NCBI GenBank assembly: GCA_945910005.1
Contig: OX246745.1
Location: 14,098,274-14,162,273 of the forward strand
Length of the DNA: 64,000 nt
Source of the DNA: Isoperla grammatica
Lineage: Eukaryota; Arthropoda; Insecta; Plecoptera; Perlodidae
Reading direction: 5' to 3'
Below the pieces are notes generated by a model, which made no database searches, was not told where the DNA came from, and saw only the letters and a list, made by a program, of their open reading frames with translations. This document shows, piece after piece, positions 8,861-20,825 of the stretch. Each line of letters opens with the position of its first letter. Position 1 is the first letter of the stretch. Both the position numbers and the translations under genes were made by a program.

Positions 8861-10254
8861 TGTACCTCCCATCTAGACGTCGGGGGACGATAGGACACCA
8901 TACTAGGCAGGTGTGTTTCTATGCGAGCAACCCTCACCCTCTTACACGCGTAAACATGGGCCAAGGTACATTTACCATGTACATGGTTGGGGGGAGGGGG
9001 AAGGACGAAAATTTGAACTTGGTAACCGTTCGAGCTAGAATTGAGCTATGGTATTGGCGTGACACAACTGCCTTTTAAAAGAGCTTCTAAACAGTTCGGA
9101 ACGTAGGTAGCTAAAGGGCAATTTAGGAGCGTGAAATACTGAAATAACCCTATGATAACGAAGTTTAAAAATATTTTGTTTGGACCAATGTAATAAAATA
9201 TAATACGTAACGATTATTACTAAGTTAGAAGAAATAAAAAAGCTCGGTACACACGTGACTTAAACCATGACATACACGGAGCCACGGTGCGCGGCAAGCC
9301 AGCGCTGTACCCACTCGGCCGCTGCGGCTACAAGAAGATGTAACGTTTGAACTCCATAAGTAGGGATAGCTGCCTCATTTTATTTTCTTGAAGCGGATTC
9401 AATGAGTGTCTGAGGTGGTCTGCCCACCGAACTGGCTTGTAGCCAACAGCGAGCAACAAGAACAATAATAAAACACATGTAACAAATCAAGAGTTAGGAA
9501 TGGAGATACTTGAATTATTTTAATAAAAATAATTTATCTAGGCCTATGTGAAATATTTTGCTTTGTGGAAAGAAACCCATATATATAAATTATAATTGTG
9601 TAGTTCACTGCTCTGCCGCCGCCTCTGAGCAGCGCTGAGAAGATGTGTTGCTGGTTGCCAGCTCAGTTCTGCGCAGGCGTTCCACAATAGTGCCAACCGA
9701 GAAAAAGGACCATCCTGTGCTGTCATGGGGAGGAGAACTCTGGCAAAACTACAATAAAATGAATTGAATACGGCTAAAGAGAGTGTAGGCAGTCCATAGC
9801 CTTACACTGGCCATCTTGTCCTCCAATGGAACAGGTAAATTACGATATATTTAATTGATACTGTAAAAGAGAAGAGCGTTTTTATTTTGTTTTATAAAAA
9901 TCTCCCAGTCTCACAAGATCGACTGGTCGAATTTTTCGTAGCCGCAATTCGACTTTCGATATAAATCGCAACTCTCATACGTGACAGTGAGTCTGACACC
10001 CTCAAAGGCCTATTATTTTATTTTTGTTTTAAAATTGTGTTTTACGTCTTCATCAACCATGGTAAATTATAAAACATGTGAGTAGATAAAATGTGTATAA
10101 AATATAAAAACAATTATTTATACACTAGGGACCCTGCCCTATGCTTGTAATGCTAGAGGCCTTGGGACTAGCCTAGGCTAGGCTAGCCTAGGCCCTACTT
10201 GCCTAGGGCTAGGCTATACGCCATTGGGTTTAAAATATAGGACAAACCCAATGG
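8861..10254. other. No gene recognised; AGGCCT island at 10150-10225
   Basis: This stretch holds a second G-rich tract (8986-9001) and otherwise unremarkable sequence. Near 10150-10225 overlapping GGCCTAGG/CTAGGCTAGG units form a small island of a type scattered through the window (also 12280-12480). A tRNA-like A-box remnant near 9270-9325 (minus strand) is too degraded to call. Confidence 0.4.
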
Positions 10255-10258
10255 CTAC

Positions 10259-10497
10259 TGTAGTGCGTGCAAGTAGGAGACGAGAGATGTAATGTATGTT
10301 ATTTATTAATTACATGTACAAAATCAAATAGCAGTAGGCCTACATGGCCTTGTCCATCCACCAGTCCAGCCAGATGAAACTCTACCATGATCCCCCAAAA
10401 CCATTGTTGTCGACAAAAGATAGCAGCATATAGCATTACAGCAGATAGCATTACGTGTCTGTCAGACACGTAAATGAAGGCTGTGGAATCCCCCACA
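10259..10497 (-). repeat. LTR (3' LTR of the minus-strand element)
   Basis: 239 bases, TGTAGTGCGTGC...CCCCCACA on the plus strand. It shares long identical blocks with 11929-12179, including the stretch around CAGCCAGATGAAACTCTACC. The adjoining inner sequence on the minus strand ends GGAAGGGGGATCC, a purine-rich second-strand priming tract. Confidence 0.92.
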
Positions 10498-10511
10498 GGA
10501 TCCCCCTTCCA
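10498..10511 (-). promoter_or_regulatory. Polypurine tract of LTR element
   Basis: On the minus strand GGAAGGGGGATCC abuts the 3' LTR. This is the expected position and base composition of the plus-strand primer of an LTR retrotransposon. Confidence 0.7.
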
Positions 10512-10588
10512 GTTAACGAGTTTTAACGAGGCGAACGAAATTCAAGTGCCAAATCGCGATGGCGTGTGTATCTGACGTCCTGCTCGTG

Positions 10589-11563
10589 TCACCGTGAACA
10601 TCGAACATCGCGTAACACCGGTTGGAGGTTGACGTTGGTGCTGGATGTAGTCGATGTCATGGGTAGTCCTGATGAGCTTGCTCCTGTCCTATTCGGTTGG
10701 AGGATGAGTGGGGAGAGCGTTGCTGGTGGTTGAGTGACTACAGTCTCGTCGGCGAGGATGAATGCCGGTTTTACTCGGTCAATCGACACAACCACCCTCT
10801 TCCCATGACGGAGGATTGCAAAATACTTTTCATGTCTCTCAACAATCTCAAAAGGTCCGTCGTACGGTTGTTGCAAGGGAGTTGTGACTGTGTCATGTCG
10901 AACAAAAACGTGTGAACAGGTTGCAAGGTCCTTGAAAATGAAAACCGAGCGCTGCCCATGACGTGCGGGGCGAACTAGTCGAATCAACTCGAGGCGTCGC
11001 CGAAGTCGCAGCGTCTGGCGTTCTCTCCGAACGGGCGGTGAAACCAACACATCTCGTTGTCCGAAGCGCCCTGAACGGTATCGCGCCCAGCAGACGTAAT
11101 TGCTCGCTGCTGGTTTGCTGAACGCGTGCGAGTTGTCGCTGCGGCCTGCGGAGAGGGCTGCGACTTGCTGTGTCAGCTCCTCAATATGTACCTGACAGCT
11201 GGTCAAGTCGGCCGGATTGTCGACTGCCGCGACACGGGATGGGGCGGCCGTACTCTCGTAGATGCGGTCGGCAATGACAGCTAGCGCCTCAAGGTTGTCT
11301 GGAGGTGACGAGGCTAGTATGTCGGACATCCGTTGTGGCAATCGGCTGAGCCACAGAACGCGCAACACGTCATTGGACACAGTCGTGCCACCAAGAACGC
11401 GCATATGGCTTAGGAACTGTGACGGTGAACGATCTCCCATCTCCTCGTGCTGGAGCAATCGCTTAAGTCGTGCTTCCAACGAGGGTGAGAATCGGCGAAT
11501 AAGTTCAGCCTTTAAGCTGTTGTACTTGCCTTCCGCTGGCGAGTTGAGAATTATGTCTCGCAC
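10589..11563 (-). pseudogene. Gypsy gag C-terminal part joined to integrase C-terminal fragment
   Basis: The open frame starts within gag: LIRRFSPSLEARLKRLL then EEMGDRSPSQFLSHMRVL and LRVLWLSRLPQ, the helical capsid-like region of Ty3/Gypsy Gag. Near residue 165 the frame leaves gag. A CW.H...G..A..C element is still readable, but in another frame (around 11020-11045), which indicates a frameshift. The second half from about HVFVRHDTV to SIDRVKPA is the integrase C-terminal segment (PYDGPFEIVER...), normally more than 2 kb downstream. A deletion has therefore brought the ends of gag and pol together. Not functional as an enzyme; described only. Confidence 0.85.
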
Positions 11564-11572
11564 TGCAGCGGC

Positions 11573-11833
11573 TTAGCGTTGGTCAAGCGCGCCTGTCACA
11601 GTGTGGAATTTGGTCGTGTCCCGTGTGATCCCGGCCAAAACAAACTGGCTGTCGATTTGCGCAAACCAAAGCACCTTGCCCACATCTTGCCAAAATGGCG
11701 GGACACGCACGCTCACACGGGCAACTGTATCAGTGGCTGCCGTGACCACGGGGTCTGTCATTGCGAAAACACAATTATGGACGTACAAAAAAAAATGTTC
11801 AAGTAAATCTCTAGGCCTAGTACTCACACACAA
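11573..11833 (-). pseudogene. Gypsy gag N-terminal part, interrupted by an in-frame stop
   Basis: The frame contains VPPFWQDVGKVLWFAQIDSQ then FVLAGITRDTTKFH, the PPFW...P..WF..ve..F...gI....tKf motif of animal Ty3/Gypsy Gag. A TAA at 11573-11575 stops it. The same frame resumes directly with the downstream gag half (first Met at 11563), so a single nonsense codon separates them. Confidence 0.85.
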
Positions 11834-11898
11834 AATACCCGAACATGGTTTGTGGGGTCACCAGATCGGTCGGTAGTTCGAACAGATGGAAATGTCGC

Positions 11899-11927
11899 TG
11901 CGTGTTCATATCACGTCGGGGTTACCA
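11899..11927 (-). promoter_or_regulatory. Extended tRNA-Trp-like primer binding site
   Basis: One base inside the 5' LTR, the plus strand reads like a tRNA 3' end: ATCACGTCGGGGTTACCA, preceded by TGCGTGTTCAT. From memory of animal tRNA-Trp(CCA) this matches the 3' 29 bases including CCA with two mismatches. The usual LTR primer site is about 18 bases. The element would therefore be primed by tRNA-Trp with pairing into the T arm. The match needs alignment to the species' own tRNA. Confidence 0.7.
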
Positions 11928-11928
11928 C

Positions 11929-12179
11929 TGTAGTGCGTGCAAGTAGGAGACGAGAGACGGAATGTAGGCCTATGTTATTTATTAATTACATGTACAAAAT
12001 CAAATAGCAGTACATGGCCTTGTCTATCCACCAGTCCAGCCAGATGAAACTCTACCATGATCCCCCAAAACCATTGTTGTCGACAAAAGATAGCAGGATC
12101 CATGGAAGGCTGTGAGGAACGAAAAGCTTTAGCAGGCTTACTGTCAGACACGTAAATGAAGGCTGTGGAATCCCCCACA
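11929..12179 (-). repeat. LTR (5' LTR of the minus-strand element)
   Basis: 251 bases starting TGTAGTGCGTGC and ending CCCCCACA on the plus strand, followed by target copy CTAC. It pairs with 10259-10497. Confidence 0.92.
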
Positions 12180-12279
12180 CTACGCTCAAGATATCCTTGT
12201 GTATCAACAAATTTGAGGGAAATAACCAACATGGCCTTCCATTGTTTTCTGGGAACTGACCCTAGTGATGCCAAAGCAA

Positions 12280-12490
12280 CACACTAGGCCTAAGCCTTAG
12301 GGCCATTGCCTAGGCTTAGGCCATTGCAGAGTCTAGGCCTTAGGGCTATTGCATAGGCCATTGCACAGTGTCATGTAGGGTTTAGGCTTAGGCCTAGGCC
12401 TAGGCCTAGGTAGTGGCTGAGGCTTTAATGACAAAGTCTAATCACTGCAGCTGTCATGTAGGGTGTAGCCGAGGCCTAGGCCAACCCGTA
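12280..12490. repeat. AGGCCT/CCTAGG simple-repeat island
   Basis: Dense overlapping TAGGCCTAGG-type palindromic hexamers, with two imperfect duplications around GTCATGTAGGGT.TAG. This is low complexity with no coding sense. It is the largest of several such islands in the window. Confidence 0.6.
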
Positions 12491-12615
12491 CCATTGAGTT
12501 TGAAGTATGCGGCAGGAAGGCGGCGGAGAGGAAGACCACGGAATAGATAGGCCTAGTAGGAGACAGTAGGCAGAGGCCTGGAGAATTGTATCTATTTGAT
12601 TGTCTTCATTTTCAG

Positions 12616-12758
12616 GTATGCTTAAGACGGGTTGGGGCCTTCTTCTTCATGAAGAAGGAAGAGCAAATGGAGGATGTGGAAGAGAGAAGAGCATGGGATG
12701 ATCTGGATGTCTATTGGAGTCAATCAACCCTGCCAGAGACAGGAAATCGGGATAAATC
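12616..12758 (+). other. Candidate exon of a small spliced transcript
   Basis: 143 bases between TTCATTTTCAG and a GTAAGG donor. The sequence is purine-rich (GAAGAAGGAAGAGC...) and unlike its AT-rich surroundings. Two frames are open over much of it; one begins MKKEEQMEDVEERRAW. In the phase that runs on through the next two exons the peptide ends QPCQRQEIGIN. I recognise no domain. It is either the first exon of a small gene or a long non-coding RNA. Confidence 0.35.
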
Positions 12759-13136
12759 GTAAGGGTTCATTTATATTAGGCCTAGCCATTTCTGATTTTT
12801 ACTTCAGAATGTTTTCTTATGTATTTTCTTAAAAAGTAAACCTGTTACAAATGTTAAATGTAGAGGCCTAGTAGAAATAGTCATGGAATGAAACGATACA
12901 ACAGAACTTTGAATTAATTTCACAGGGGTGTGTTTGTAGGCCTCTGTGCTTTTGTATATGTGTGTACATTTTAAGAAAAAGTTCTGCAATAGTACCGGCA
13001 CATGTGGTGGATTTGAATGGATAGGCCTAATGAGAGATTCAATTTAAAATCAAAGGTTTTTGATTGAGTAGGCTGTCATCAAATCTAAAACATAAACATT
13101 TTGAAAATATAAACATTCAATCATTTATGTTTTCAG

Positions 13137-13225
13137 CGGTCACAGTATTTTCTTCAACGGGGATTCTCTACTATGACATCTACCATCTCGACTGCAGCAG
13201 CCAACCAAGCTACGTCAAACCAGTG
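13137..13225 (+). other. Candidate exon, first of a duplicated pair
   Basis: 89 bases between GTTTTCAG and GTAAGT, both strong splice signals. It shares TTTTCTT..A.G..GATTCTC, then ACCATCTC.ACTGCAGC and CACGTCAAA-like blocks with the exon at 13350. An open phase through all candidate exons exists (..VFSSTGILYYDIYHLDCS..). However, the duplicate exon uses a different frame of the shared bases, so coding status is doubtful. Confidence 0.4.
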
Positions 13226-13349
13226 GTAAGTGCAGCTTAAGTTTGAATTTAAGTCAGATGATTATACGATTGGATGATATTTATCGTAATCAAATTAAAA
13301 ATACCCGTAGTAAACATATTAATGTTTGAACATTTAATATTGTTTTCAG

Positions 13350-13426
13350 CGATCATGGATTTTCTTTGATGAAGATTCTCCACTGAACAAAACTACCATC
13401 TCAACTGCAGCCACGTCAAAACAGCG
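13350..13426 (+). other. Candidate exon, second of a duplicated pair
   Basis: 77 bases between TGTTTTCAG and GTAAGT. It is the evident paralogue of 13137-13225, and flanking intron bases including GTTTTCAGCG.TCA are also duplicated. Reads RSWIFFDEDSPLNKTTIST in one phase. The two lengths (89, 77) are both two more than a multiple of three. Confidence 0.4.
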
Positions 13427-13521
13427 GTAAGTACAGTTTAAGTTTGCCTGTTAATACATTCCACATATATGCATATGTACATAGGCTACATGTATCTTAT
13501 CTTTCTTTCTTTTCCTTTCAG

Positions 13522-13760
13522 AAACATCAAGATTCCCTCAGACCTTGGACATCTCTAGTCTGTCAACAAGAAGCCAAGATTATAGGATAGGGTTTTGATA
13601 GATTCAGATATTTCTTAATTGACATGAATTGCGTTACTTTTAAAGTTATATAACTCCCATCGAGAAGTAAAACCGAACAGCATTTGAAACATAATTTTGA
13701 CATTGTCATCAAGACTAACTTCAGTGTTTTATTAAGTCTGAAAAACATAATTCCTCAATA
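13522..13760 (+). other. Candidate terminal exon of the same small transcript
   Basis: Begins after the long pyrimidine run CTTTCTTTCTTTTCCTTTCAG. Joined to the exon at 13350 it reads RNIKIPSDLGHL and stops at 13556-13558. No strong AATAAA lies close by, so the 3' end is undefined. Confidence 0.3.
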
Positions 13761-14000
13761 ACTGTGGCAGAAATGGACTGATAATATTCTTTTGATCCAC
13801 ATGAATTGAAATGTTTGTGGTGTGCTACATTTCCATGCACGTATGTGTGCATGATGTCATGTATGTATGTTTCTTTACCAGCAGCTTAGGTCAACCACAC
13901 TCCACACTCCACACACAACACCGACCTTGCTTATTAGCGGGATTTCTGTGGCCACTTCTTGGAGAAAAGGGTGAGATATTGTTTTGAGTTTTGATTAGTC

Positions 14001-14195
14001 TTCTGTACTCCCACGTTAATTCGAATTTCAAGGAACCCTAAAAACTACAAATTGAATTACAAAATTTTGAATTAAAAAAACTTTAACACTAAGTACCATA
14101 GCCAAATCTTCTGCTGGGACTCCATCAATAGTTGGAATTATAAATAAATTTTAATTAACCAAGTTTGAATTAACGAGGGACTACTGTAGTCAGCC
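14001..14195. mobile_element. Possible pogo/Tigger-type MITE
   Basis: The left end reads CTCCCACGTTAATTCGAATTTC. The right end is the complement of CAGTAGTCCCTCGTTAATTC, with TA next to it. Internal TTGAATTA repeats also occur. A related, more decayed stretch lies at 19330-19530. The ends are approximate. Confidence 0.4.
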
Positions 14196-17100
14196 CTTTC
14201 TAGTCTAGTTAGTTATGGCCTTTGAAAGTATCCCAGATGTAATAACATGATCCATGTAGGATTTTGGCCCCTCGATTGTCGAAAAGAAAAACGTTGACAC
14301 TTTCAAACGACCTAGGAATAAACGATACTTAATTGAAAATATAAGTGAGAGATCTTTATCATTTTGAGAAAAATTCAGTACCGGTACTGAGTCAGTCAGA
14401 TAGTTTTAATTCCACATTTTAATGCTGCTCGTTTTTATATTTAAGATTTAGATTTACTATTTCAACAATTTTGTTTTTAATTTAGACTCTGTTTTAAAAT
14501 ATTTTCCAGATGGTAAACATTGTAGCTTCTTTGATGATATTTTTATATGGTAATATAGGCCTAGCCTAGGTCCCGACATTTTTTTTTTATTGGTAGGGCC
14601 TACTGTAGCTTTTATTCATGTTGTGCTTCTTAAGTTTTCACACTTTATAACTGCGCATCACGTTTCAGGCACTGCGAGTCCTTTGGCAAGTTCAAGACTG
14701 CGAGCATCGACACCGACTGTTGGGGTTGACGTAGACCGAGGAAACTTTGTGTGTGAGCCGGTCGTGAAACCACGACATACTATGAAAAGACCTGAGCTCA
14801 TTCCATTATCGCATGCTTGGTAGGATAATGGAGTGGGCAAGGCAACTTTGAACTCTGTGGAATTGTTAACAGTTAACACTGAAAACAGGTTTATTATTAA
14901 TTTCTTGACTAGATTTCAACACATAAATTTATAATACATGTATATTAATGCAGTTTGCCTAGTAGACCTAGTTTTGCGTTGTTGAACTCGACTACATAGG
15001 CCTGTGGTAAAATGTAACATATTTGAGTGATAATGTAGTTGTTCATTTCAAGTCAAACTTTATTTCAAGAACAGTGATTGACAATGTCATTAAGTTCAAA
15101 GTTATGACATTTAGTAATGTCATAGTATATTATGTAGTGTACACTAGGGGTTACTTCACAGTTCATGCGAGAGTAATGAAATTGTTATTGAAAAGCCTAA
15201 TCCATCCAGCTATCCAGATCTATGTAGTTGTTGTAGGATGCATATTCATGTTGCGAAGTATACTGTTGGAAATCATCAGAGCAGCAGCCAGCTAAATAAA
15301 GGACTTACGTTGAATGGGAACTGAGTGACAACCAATAAACACTAAGTGGATGTTATTTCTTTGTGTGAGCAAAAGCTTTGCACGGCCCTCTCACAATTTT
15401 CGAAGATTGGCCGGCCGACGTTGCTAGCTCGTAGTATTTGGGTTGGAGCTGCATTTAGCCCCATCGGAAATGCGTTAGTGGCTATATTTGTATATAACAA
15501 CAACAATAACCGTTGCAACGCTGGAAGTTAATGGCCGTGAAAGTTCGGCACGCGCCTAGCAGGTCCATCCCTTCGGCTCTTTTGTTGCATTGTCCTATTA
15601 ACATGTCCAATTTCGACCTCCTATTCACTGCTAGTCTTGGCAAAACTCCGGCTGCTGTTCTGATGGTTTCCAAGACTTAAACTAATAAGTACTGGTAACT
15701 GAGAATAATGAATCAGCAAATTGACGGAATAATCACTGTACATATAAAACAAAACTTGAACTTGCGAAATCAGTTTGAATTTATGAAGTTTCAAAAAAGT
15801 AACTGTTGCCTACTCGCGTAATTTCACCGACGGGAAGTGTCTAGATGGGCAGTGCCAGAACTAAAGGTCTACCTTTGTAAATATTACCATGCATTTCATA
15901 ACATTTTTTACAATGTTGTAATAGTTTGGGAACGAAACGAGATTTGTATGCTTTGGTAGTAGCAGATGAAGATTGCGTTAACTTTGCCTATAGTTGGGAT
16001 CTTTGTCGATAATCTTGTCCACGTTTTGCATTTTGTGAAGTCGATTATGAAGTTCTGTTTTATGTTTTCATAACCCAATTTTTATGAGATTCTGTTGAAT
16101 GATTGACTATCATGTTCCATCCCTAGTTGTAGGAGTCTATAAAGGAGCTATTACTGTTGTGCTCGTTGTGTGATTGTCACAGCCAACTATAGCTCAACTA
16201 AAACATGCAGTAGGTTATGGTAGAATGCCCATAACAACTGCCACTGCTCTTTTTTGAGACAATACATACTCGTAATGCAAAATGAAACTACATAAAATAT
16301 AAAATCAACAGTTTAAGTAAATAAACCAAGTAGTTGGGTTAAGTTCTTAGTTCAATAGTATAGCACAAGTAGTTTAGTAAAGATAAATAGGTATCCAAGC
16401 ATTCTCAAATAGAGTTCAAAATACACCAAATCATAAAGTTTTTGGCAGGACTCTGTCTGCTATGATTTCGAAGAGAAAGGTCTCTGTACTCTGTAGCTCC
16501 ACTATTGACTACGCGGCTCTATACAACTAACTCGAACCCTGGTAGCCTTGTAACGGGTGCAGTTACTCACCTCTAGACTGTGGAAGATTTCAGGAATTCC
16601 TTCCCAGCTTTGTTTTTATGGTATATTGGCTATTGCTAATTAATGAGACCACACAGATCCTAACCCGATGGGCCTCCTAGTGCACTCTTGTGAACTGTGT
16701 TGTGTTGCCTAGTGTTAACTACAGTAGTTGGTGGTGGGTATGCCAGTGGTGCAATACAGGTACACAATCTAAAGCTGCTGTCGGTGGACACACCCTACTA
16801 CACTACAGTTAGTAAAGCAGTATGGAAACAGGACTAGTACATCAAACACTTGCATATTAGGATTATTAGCCTGTCTGCTTACCAAACAAATTAAATAATT
16901 GTGAATATATTTTTTTAGAAAAATAAAATTTGTACTGATATTGTTAATTGAATATCTTATTAAGGAAAGCATCAGGGGAGGAGTTAAAAGTGAGAATCAG
17001 CAGCAGAGAATCTTCTCCTTTAGTGGGGCATAATTAGGAGCTGCGTGAATTTTTTTTACGCAGTTTACCATACCAACCGGCCATACTTTCATCGGGAAGT

Positions 17101-18400
17101 CAGTTATAAACTTTGTTCATACTTTTGATTTAATTAATTTGTGTGCAAGCTTTTCTGCTAAAGCAGGGCTGCTAAGTAAGTAGGTGCAGTAAGTAGTTTG
17201 TTATTTTAATAGAATCTTTACAGAGTTTTCATTCAGCTCTGTTTATAACATAGGAAACTTGAAATTTTGCATAGATTTGGGGCAGTGAAAGCAACTGTTC
17301 AAGCAACATAAATAATCATAGTTTCTTTGAATTAAACAATAGAAAAAAGAAATAATGGCAACTTCTTGCAGTGTTTTGCTTTTACTAAGCCAGTCCTAGC
17401 ACCTTAAATAAAGGTATTTACTTTGGTTGCTTGTTTCCATTCTGTTTTACTTTTCTTTCTTTTTTTTTTTAATCTATGACACTTTCTCAGTTATTGGATG
17501 GATTACAGAGTTCCTTGCTCTAGACATTTTGCTGCTTGTATTTTATTATTATTATTATTATTATTTTATTAGCCTCTTAAAAAACTCGTGTGTACATTTA
17601 TAATTTAAAATGTGCAGAAATTTTAGTTGTCAATAGATTAAAAGTAAAACACATAATTAATTACAACTTCTTATTAATTATTATACAACTACTTAAAACA
17701 TTTCATTAATATTAAACTTCTTGATTTTGTACTCCATCCATAAACTTGAACCACACATACATGTACACAGTAAACTATTTACGTGAACAGCAATATTCGT
17801 GCACAAGGGAGTCATACTCGGTCGGTCCGTCAAAGCGTGAAGCCGAGATGTGGAGGTTAGTGCTGTGTGAGCGCAACTACACCCTACGTAGTGGCCCGCG
17901 AAAGTGGTTTAAATTAAGAGTGAGTTCTGGTTCTATTGAGTCGATGGTCAAAGCTGTATTTCCATGGTTTTATACATCATCTTGCCTGGACAGTAGTACG
18001 TGTTTTTAGGTGTGCACTGTTCATTTAACTTACGCGTTGATACTTGATACCTTACATGTGAAAAAGTTTAATATGATATTATAAAAATTAAAAAGATTAA
18101 AAATTAAAATTCCATAATTTTGTATACCGGTACAGATAAATTTAAAAAGTATTATTTTATCGTATTTTAATTAAATGAAAAGTTCACATTTTTCATGCTT
18201 TTCGGTAATACGAATACTGTAATGTGGATTTTGCTGTTGTTGTCCAATTACCGGTGTGCCAATATCGATATTTGTTGGCGCTTGATTTAATTAATTTCTG
18301 TTTAGAATTGATCAATTCGTGCTTATTTTGCTAAATAAAAATCATTGAAACTTTTCGCAATCCCCTCAAAACAAGGTGCTCACAGTATTTATATATTTAT
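14196..18400. other. AT-rich region without a supported gene
   Basis: Short open frames here (for example 15023-15295 and 17746-18009) lack recognisable domains. A possible 3' splice site (CGTTTCAG, 14668) precedes a 156-base open stretch ending TAG at 14821. AATAAA near 15294 and 15334 could end a transcript. A (TTA)n microsatellite lies at 17546-17567. Nothing else is supportable. Confidence 0.35.
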
Positions 18401-18720
18401 ACCTTACATTATATTGCACGTTCTCTCGCCGGCTCACTCGGTTCTCTTAGCTCTCTGAAGCGCCCCCCTTCGTCTCTTGTCTCGCTCTGTCGGTCGCCGT
18501 GTGCTGGCACACTGCACAATTGTGCGCTGCTGCATACTTTATTTTCTTTCTCACATTAAATAACGGTTAATAAGCGAGCAACCGGTTTCGGAAGTAACAT
18601 GCGAGCAATTGGCCGGTCATCTTGCCGACATCCCTCAGTCGATCAGTACCGGTATTTGATGTTATCGTAATTTGCTAGTGTTACGGGTATCCACACACAA
18701 CCTTGCTCTCGGGCGTGTCG
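18401..18720. other. GC-richer pocket with possible promoter character
   Basis: A CT/CG-rich patch (GCCGGCTCACTCGG..., CGTCTCTTGTCTCGCTCTGT) stands out from flanks near 25-30% GC. A 78-codon frame follows at 18866-19102 with a hydrophobic start (MKLVSDFLYFSWTSFLTFYF) but no recognised family. It could mark a transcription start, but I see no splice-supported gene. Confidence 0.2.
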
Positions 18721-20359
18721 TGAATGTTGGAACTTATTTTGGTTTCAAAACTAGAACCCCTTGATGCTGGTCATGTAAATATTTTGTGCTAACAACGTAA
18801 GAGTTGTGGCTCTGCAATCATGGCCAAATGCAAGTCGTGAAGTAGAGTTGCATTAATGTTCATCAATGAAACTGGTTAGTGATTTCTTGTACTTTTCATG
18901 GACTAGTTTTCTCACATTCTACTTTGCACCTGGCCGTGGTTGTACCCGTGGTTCCGTGGCGGCTTGCATGATTGATTGTGTATCTAGTTCTACTGGCATA
19001 CTTAGAACTTACAATAGACCTGTTCAGTTTGACTATGCACCAATTTACTTTAAGTTTCTAACTCATGAGGAAGCGAGGGTAGGAAAATATGCTTACGTAT
19101 AATGTAGACCCAGGTATTTGTGGTTACAAAAACTCAAATGGTTGTGAAACAAGCTTTTCTACATTTAAAAAAAAAAACTAATTATTTCTGATAGTAAGAA
19201 TGTCATTTTCAATTTTGCAAATCTGTATTAAACCATAATTTTTTAAGTTCCCACTTTATTAATTTTTAGCAAACCAAATTAGGTGTAGTAAGTACTAATA
19301 TTTAGTTTTTGGTTTTAAAACTCAAACTCGAACATGACAATTTTCCAATTAGAAAAGTCTCTTCAATTGAAATTGTAATGAACCCCAAACTTCCCAATTT
19401 GAATAAAATTTGTTGACTTGAACGAACATTTACACTTAGTCCTTTATTAAAACCTTCTACAGGGACTTTGTCTACTTTGAATTTACAAAATTTTGAGTTG
19501 ACAGATGATTATTGGGACTAGGGTAATACTATTGCCAAATATGAGCTTTCCTTTGTAGTTCTGACCATATTTTTTTCTTTAATTCTCATCTATGGTAATG
19601 TGACAAAAAATCAGCTGACAGTCATTTGGCCAGACTTGACAGTCCAATAATACAATTATGTAATAATAAGCTCTAGCTAGAGATATGGCTGAACAATGCT
19701 ATGCATTTAAACGTTACGTTTTAGTAAACAAATGCTCGAAACAAGACCGGAGCCTAAAGTTTGCAAAAAACAACAAACTTAAAACTGTTTCATTTCAAAT
19801 TTTAAATAATGTACACAACCAAAGTGAGTTTTTAGCCTTTTAGGCAGCCAAAAATAATAATTGTCTTAACTACAAATACCTGACTGCAGATACAGACGTG
19901 TAATGAATAACAGTTGGTAGATCGAGGGAAAGTACCTCTGGAAAGCTATTATATCGTAAAGTGTACTCGGCGAACGTAAATAGGGAATGCTCTTTTATTC
20001 TCAATACTGTATTGTCACACTTATGTAAAAGACCCTTCTACAAATATTAGGAACATTGGTAATTTTGAATTTTTAAAGTTTTTTTTTTTAGATTTAGAGA
20101 CAACAGTGTTTAAGAAATAATTTGTTACTTGTCTGTATTCTTTTTTTGTTATTTTAGTGACTTAACAGATTTTTTAATTAATTTTTTCCTGAATTAATTT
20201 TGTAGTTATTATTTATTTTATAATTTAATTCTAAATCTTAGCCTATACATTCTAAACCATTGAGAACAATTAACAAAGCATTTAAATTAAAGCTTAGAAG
20301 TAGCTAATGTCCAGATTAGTAAGTTAGTAACACATTTGGTAACATGGAAATGTAGATTC

Positions 20360-20765
20360 ATTACATTTGGTTTGATCGATCAAACATGTTGATGCCACGC
20401 CTTGTTTTTCTGCCATAATGACGCGTGAAAGAGTCGATTACTTCTTTCACTCAAAAACTTGTCTGTAGGTAATTTAAAATCAAAATATTTTCTCCTTGGA
20501 GTATACTCTTCAATTTAGAATAATAAAAAAATAAAAAATGTAAATTACGTACGTAACTAAATTACGTGTAATACATATGTACCGTAGATTCAATATTCTT
20601 GGTGTGATCGATCGTCAAAGAAGTTGATGCCACTCCTTGTTTTTCTGCCATAATGACACTTGAAAGTGTTAATTACTTGAAAAAAACTTAAATAATTTTA
20701 AATCAAAATATTTTCTCCTTGGAGTATACTCTTCAATTCAGTTTAATAAAGGAATTAAAAAATGA
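20360..20765 (+). repeat. Diverged tandem duplication (~230-bp period)
   Basis: The blocks TTGATGCCAC.CCTTGTTTTT, CTGCCATAATGAC and TTTTCTCCTTGGAGTATACT occur twice (near 20390-20510 and 20622-20735). The second copy is shorter in the middle. Confidence 0.75.
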
Positions 20766-20825
20766 GCATTCCCTATTGTTTAAATCGAGGATAGTTTCTT
20801 GGGCGATCCAGACATTGTGAGAGTT

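Larger units (their letters stand above)
10259..12179 (-). mobile_element. Internally deleted Ty3/Gypsy-type LTR retrotransposon
   Basis: Two direct repeats, 10259-10497 and 11929-12179, start TG and end CA. They are flanked by the 4-bp duplication CTAC (10255-10258 and 12180-12183). On the minus strand the order is LTR, tRNA-Trp-like primer site, gag, an integrase C-terminal fragment, purine tract, LTR. Protease, reverse transcriptase, RNase H and the integrase core are all missing, so the copy is non-autonomous. The LTRs differ mainly by indels: the right copy has an extra GGATCCATGG..GAACGAAAAG-type segment and the left has a short CATATAGCATTACAG duplication. This is an old, broken element, described only. 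Confidence 0.92.

Noticed and set aside
9265..9330. tRNA-Ser/Leu-like stretch on the minus strand (GGCCGAGTGGGTACAGCGC)
   Set aside because: The A-box-like part is convincing, but no B box or acceptor pairing follows.
18866..19102. 78-codon frame with a hydrophobic start
   Set aside because: It lacks a recognisable domain, splice context or paralogue. Length is within chance for this composition, so it is only mentioned in the note on 18401-18720.
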